This document shows, piece after piece, positions 6,172 to 7,601 of a stretch of 7,601 bases of DNA. Source of the DNA: Sulfurimonas sp. (GTDB taxonomy: Bacteria > Campylobacterota > Campylobacteria > Campylobacterales > Sulfurimonadaceae); assembly GCA_022712845.1 (NCBI GenBank), contig JAFLJV010000008.1:1-7601 (forward strand), in the 5' to 3' direction. The position numbers were made by a program, and so were the translations under genes. Under the pieces are notes generated by a model that was not told where the DNA came from, made no database searches, and was given only the letters and a program-made list of their open reading frames with translations. How positions within the stretch are numbered: the stretch's first letter is position 1; each line of letters begins with the position of its first letter.

Positions 6172-7176
6172 TTATTTTATATTAGTTGACCAATACTCTC
6201 TAATAATTTTTTTAGTTGCTTGTGGAAGTGGAATATATCCTAAATTTTTTGCTGATTTATCACCATTTTTAAAAGCATAATCATAAAATTTTATGATTTT
6301 TTTATTCATTTCACTTTTTTCTATTGGAAGTAAAATAAATGTAGCTGCAACAATTGGATATGAAGTATCACCTGGTTGTAAAGCTAACATCGCATAAAAA
6401 TTATCCTCTTTAGTCCAACTTGCGTACTTTGCAGCAGCTTTAAAGTTATCTTCTGTAGCAGTTACCCACTTACCATTTGCAGTTTTAAGAACTGCTGCTG
6501 AGAGATTATTTTTTTCTTTATATGCGTTTTCTATATAACCAATAGAGTAAGGAGTTTGTTTAACTAAATTTGCAATACCCTCATTACCTTTTCCACCAAT
6601 ACCTACAGCCCAATCAATTGCTTTACCAGTACCATAATTTTCTTTCCAGTTTTTTGAGCTTCCACTTAAATAGTAAGTAAAGTTATAAGTTGTACCTGAA
6701 CCATCTGAACGGTGAACAACTATAATTTTTTGATTTGGAAGTTTTAAACCTTTATTATTTACTGCAATTGCAGAATCATTCCATTTAGTAATTTTACCAG
6801 CAAATATATCAGCAACAACATCATTACTTAACTTTAATGTTTCATCCGCAATTCCTTTAACATTAAATGCAATAACAATAGATCCTATTACTGCAGGAAA
6901 CTGTAAAAGTTTTGCTTTTTTAAGTTTTTTAGAGTTTAAAGGTTTATCTGAAGCACCAAAATTTACAATTCTTTTAGTAATTTGTTTGATACCACCACCT
7001 GAACCAATTGACTGATAATTAACACGATTTTTTGTATCTTTTTTATATGAATATGCCCAATCATAGTATAAAGGAGCTGGGAAAGATGCACCTGCACCAT
7101 TGATTTTATCTGCTGCGAATGAAGAACTCACAGTTGCAGCTACAACAAGTATCACTAAAGTTAATTTTTTTAACAT
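6172..7176 (-). CDS. pstS: Periplasmic phosphate-binding protein of the Pst ABC transporter
   Basis: A 334-aa secreted protein that captures inorganic phosphate in the periplasm and delivers it to the PstC/PstA permease. The signal peptide (about 1-21) is likely cut at SFA/AD. Phosphate-site motifs are all present: NGAGASFPAPLYYDW (26-40), GSGGGIKQI (58-66), NFGASDKPL with Asp77 (72-80), and HRSDGSGTTYNFTYYL (155-170) with Arg156, Ser160, Gly161 and Thr162. GYIPLP near the C-terminus is also typical. It begins with the ADKINGAG form of a soluble periplasmic protein rather than a lipoprotein. AAGGA lies about 6 nt before the ATG. Unusually, it is divergent from pstC rather than upstream of it in the same operon, and each gene has its own Pho-box-like promoter. 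It is followed by two hairpins, so it is probably transcribed alone, which allows more binding protein than permease. Confidence 0.95.
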   Translation of the reverse strand: MLKKLTLVILVVAATVSSSFAADKINGAGASFPAPLYYDWAYSYKKDTKNRVNYQSIGSGGGIKQITKRIVNFGASDKPLNSKKLKKAKLLQFPAVIGSIVIAFNVKGIADETLKLSNDVVADIFAGKITKWNDSAIAVNNKGLKLPNQKIIVVHRSDGSGTTYNFTYYLSGSSKNWKENYGTGKAIDWAVGIGGKGNEGIANLVKQTPYSIGYIENAYKEKNNLSAAVLKTANGKWVTATEDNFKAAAKYASWTKEDNFYAMLALQPGDTSYPIVAATFILLPIEKSEMNKKIIKFYDYAFKNGDKSAKNLGYIPLPQATKKIIREYWSTNIK

Positions 7177-7204
7177 TTTATTTCCTTTTTGAATGTTTGG
7201 CGAA

Positions 7205-7240
7205 ATTATAAAAGTGATAGATTACAAAATGATTACAAAA
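7205..7240 (-). promoter_or_regulatory. Pho-box-like promoter of pstS
   Basis: Read toward pstS, TTGTAATCATTTTGTAATC (7238-7220) is followed after 9 nt by a perfect TATAAT (7210-7205). The predicted start is about 22 nt before the ATG. It matches the porin element at 17 of 19 positions and has identical spacing. Confidence 0.78.
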
Positions 7241-7272
7241 ATGATGTTTTTCACTCCTTTTTTGTAATCATT
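7228..7272. repeat. Inverted repeat formed by back-to-back Pho-box-like elements
   Basis: AATGATTACAAAAA at 7228-7241 is the exact reverse complement of 7259-7272. The arms are the distal halves of the pstS and pstC elements, which face away from each other. The symmetry is therefore explained by two oppositely oriented activator sites rather than by a terminator. Confidence 0.7.
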
Positions 7273-7295
7273 CTGTAACCAAGTTTTTTTAATAT
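7260..7295 (+). promoter_or_regulatory. Pho-box-like promoter of pstC
   Basis: TTGTAATCATTCTGTAACC (7262-7280) is followed after 9 nt by TAATAT (7290-7295), a weaker -10 that keeps the key A at position 2 and T at position 6. The predicted start is about 23 nt before the TTG start codon of pstC. The less perfect -10 could make this promoter weaker than that of pstS. Confidence 0.72.
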
Positions 7296-7324
7296 TTCAA
7301 ACTTAAAATATTAGGAGATAATTT

Positions 7325-7601
7325 TTGAATACCATATTAGATAAACTATTTTTAAATACAACAAAATTTATAGCATTAGGTGTATTACTTATTGTTGCAT
7401 GGATTTTTACTACATTATTACAACACTCTATGGAATCAATACAAGCTTTTGGATTTGATTTTATTACAGAATCAAAATGGGCACCAAACCTAGAAAAATT
7501 TGGTGCTCTTCCTGCAATTTATGGTTCTGTAATATCTACATTTTTGGCTATGGTTTTAGCTGTTCCTTTAGCAATAGGCGTTGCTATATTTTTAAGTGAG
7601 C
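7325..7601 (+). CDS. pstC: Phosphate ABC transporter permease PstC, N-terminal part only
   Basis: The first 92 codons of an inner-membrane permease that, with PstA and the ATPase PstB, imports phosphate delivered by PstS. The gene runs off the right edge. A first transmembrane helix lies at about residues 15-32. A periplasmic stretch (FGFDFITESKWAPN, about 42-55) follows, then LPAIYGSVISTFLAMVLAVP (62-81) and LAIGVAIFLSE, the beginning of the binding-protein-dependent permease domain. FxFxTxxxWxP and the YGSxxST...PLAIGxAIFLSE pattern are characteristic of PstC. The start is a TTG with AGGAG 7 nt upstream. An in-frame TAA lies at 7319-7321, and the first ATG is codon 36, after the first helix, so TTG is the only reasonable start. 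It is divergent from pstS, and pstA and pstB would be expected beyond the window. Confidence 0.93.
   Translation, partial: MNTILDKLFLNTTKFIALGVLLIVAWIFTTLLQHSMESIQAFGFDFITESKWAPNLEKFGALPAIYGSVISTFLAMVLAVPLAIGVAIFLSE

Noticed and set aside
5967..7324. Search by eye for the C. jejuni PhosR box GTTTCNAAAANGTTTC
   Set aside because: No match was found upstream of porin, pstS or pstC. The repeated element there has the same 11-bp period but a GTAA half-site.
1..7601. CRISPR array, tRNA, rRNA or mobile element
   Set aside because: No regularly spaced repeats, cloverleaf-like sequences, transposase frames or terminal repeats were recognised.

Overview
The window looks like chromosome from a low-GC Campylobacterota (Epsilonproteobacteria) bacterium, most likely a free-living Sulfurimonas-like or related lineage. 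This is inferred from three things: the AT-rich composition, the order ilvE / HflK-like SPFH protein / hisIE / DUF2393-like membrane proteins, and the multiheme c-type cytochrome beside a phosphate-uptake cluster. No rRNA, tRNA, CRISPR array or insertion sequence was seen.

Left part (1-3724), all on the minus strand: one compact gene string, probably an operon read from ilvE. In transcription order it holds ilvE (branched-chain aminotransferase), an HflK-like SPFH/Band 7 membrane protein, hisIE (two steps of histidine synthesis), and two related small membrane proteins of the DUF2393 type. The gaps are about 64 (43 with the upstream SPFH start), 8 and 3 nt, followed by a 4-nt ATGA overlap. 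The last gene runs off the left edge.

Middle (3725-4674): a 239-nt divergent intergenic region carries a perfect 13-bp inverted repeat. It is followed by a plus-strand gene for a secreted tetraheme cytochrome c that has exactly four extra histidines. This gene is convergent with the porin gene to its right.

Right part (4719-7601): a phosphate-acquisition cluster. An OprP-like outer-membrane porin and the periplasmic phosphate-binding protein PstS lie on the minus strand, each with its own promoter, and PstS is followed by terminator-like hairpins. PstC, the ABC permease, starts divergently at the right edge from a TTG codon.

The strongest non-coding signal is a 19-bp element, TTGTAATCATTnTGTAAYC. 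It occurs three times, once upstream of each of porin, pstS and pstC, always in the direction of the gene and always exactly 9 nt before a -10-like hexamer. Its two GTAA half-sites are 11 bp apart, the geometry of a Pho box that replaces the -35 element. The simplest reading is a local phosphate-starvation regulon: porin brings phosphate across the outer membrane, PstS captures it in the periplasm, and PstC with the rest of the Pst transporter imports it.
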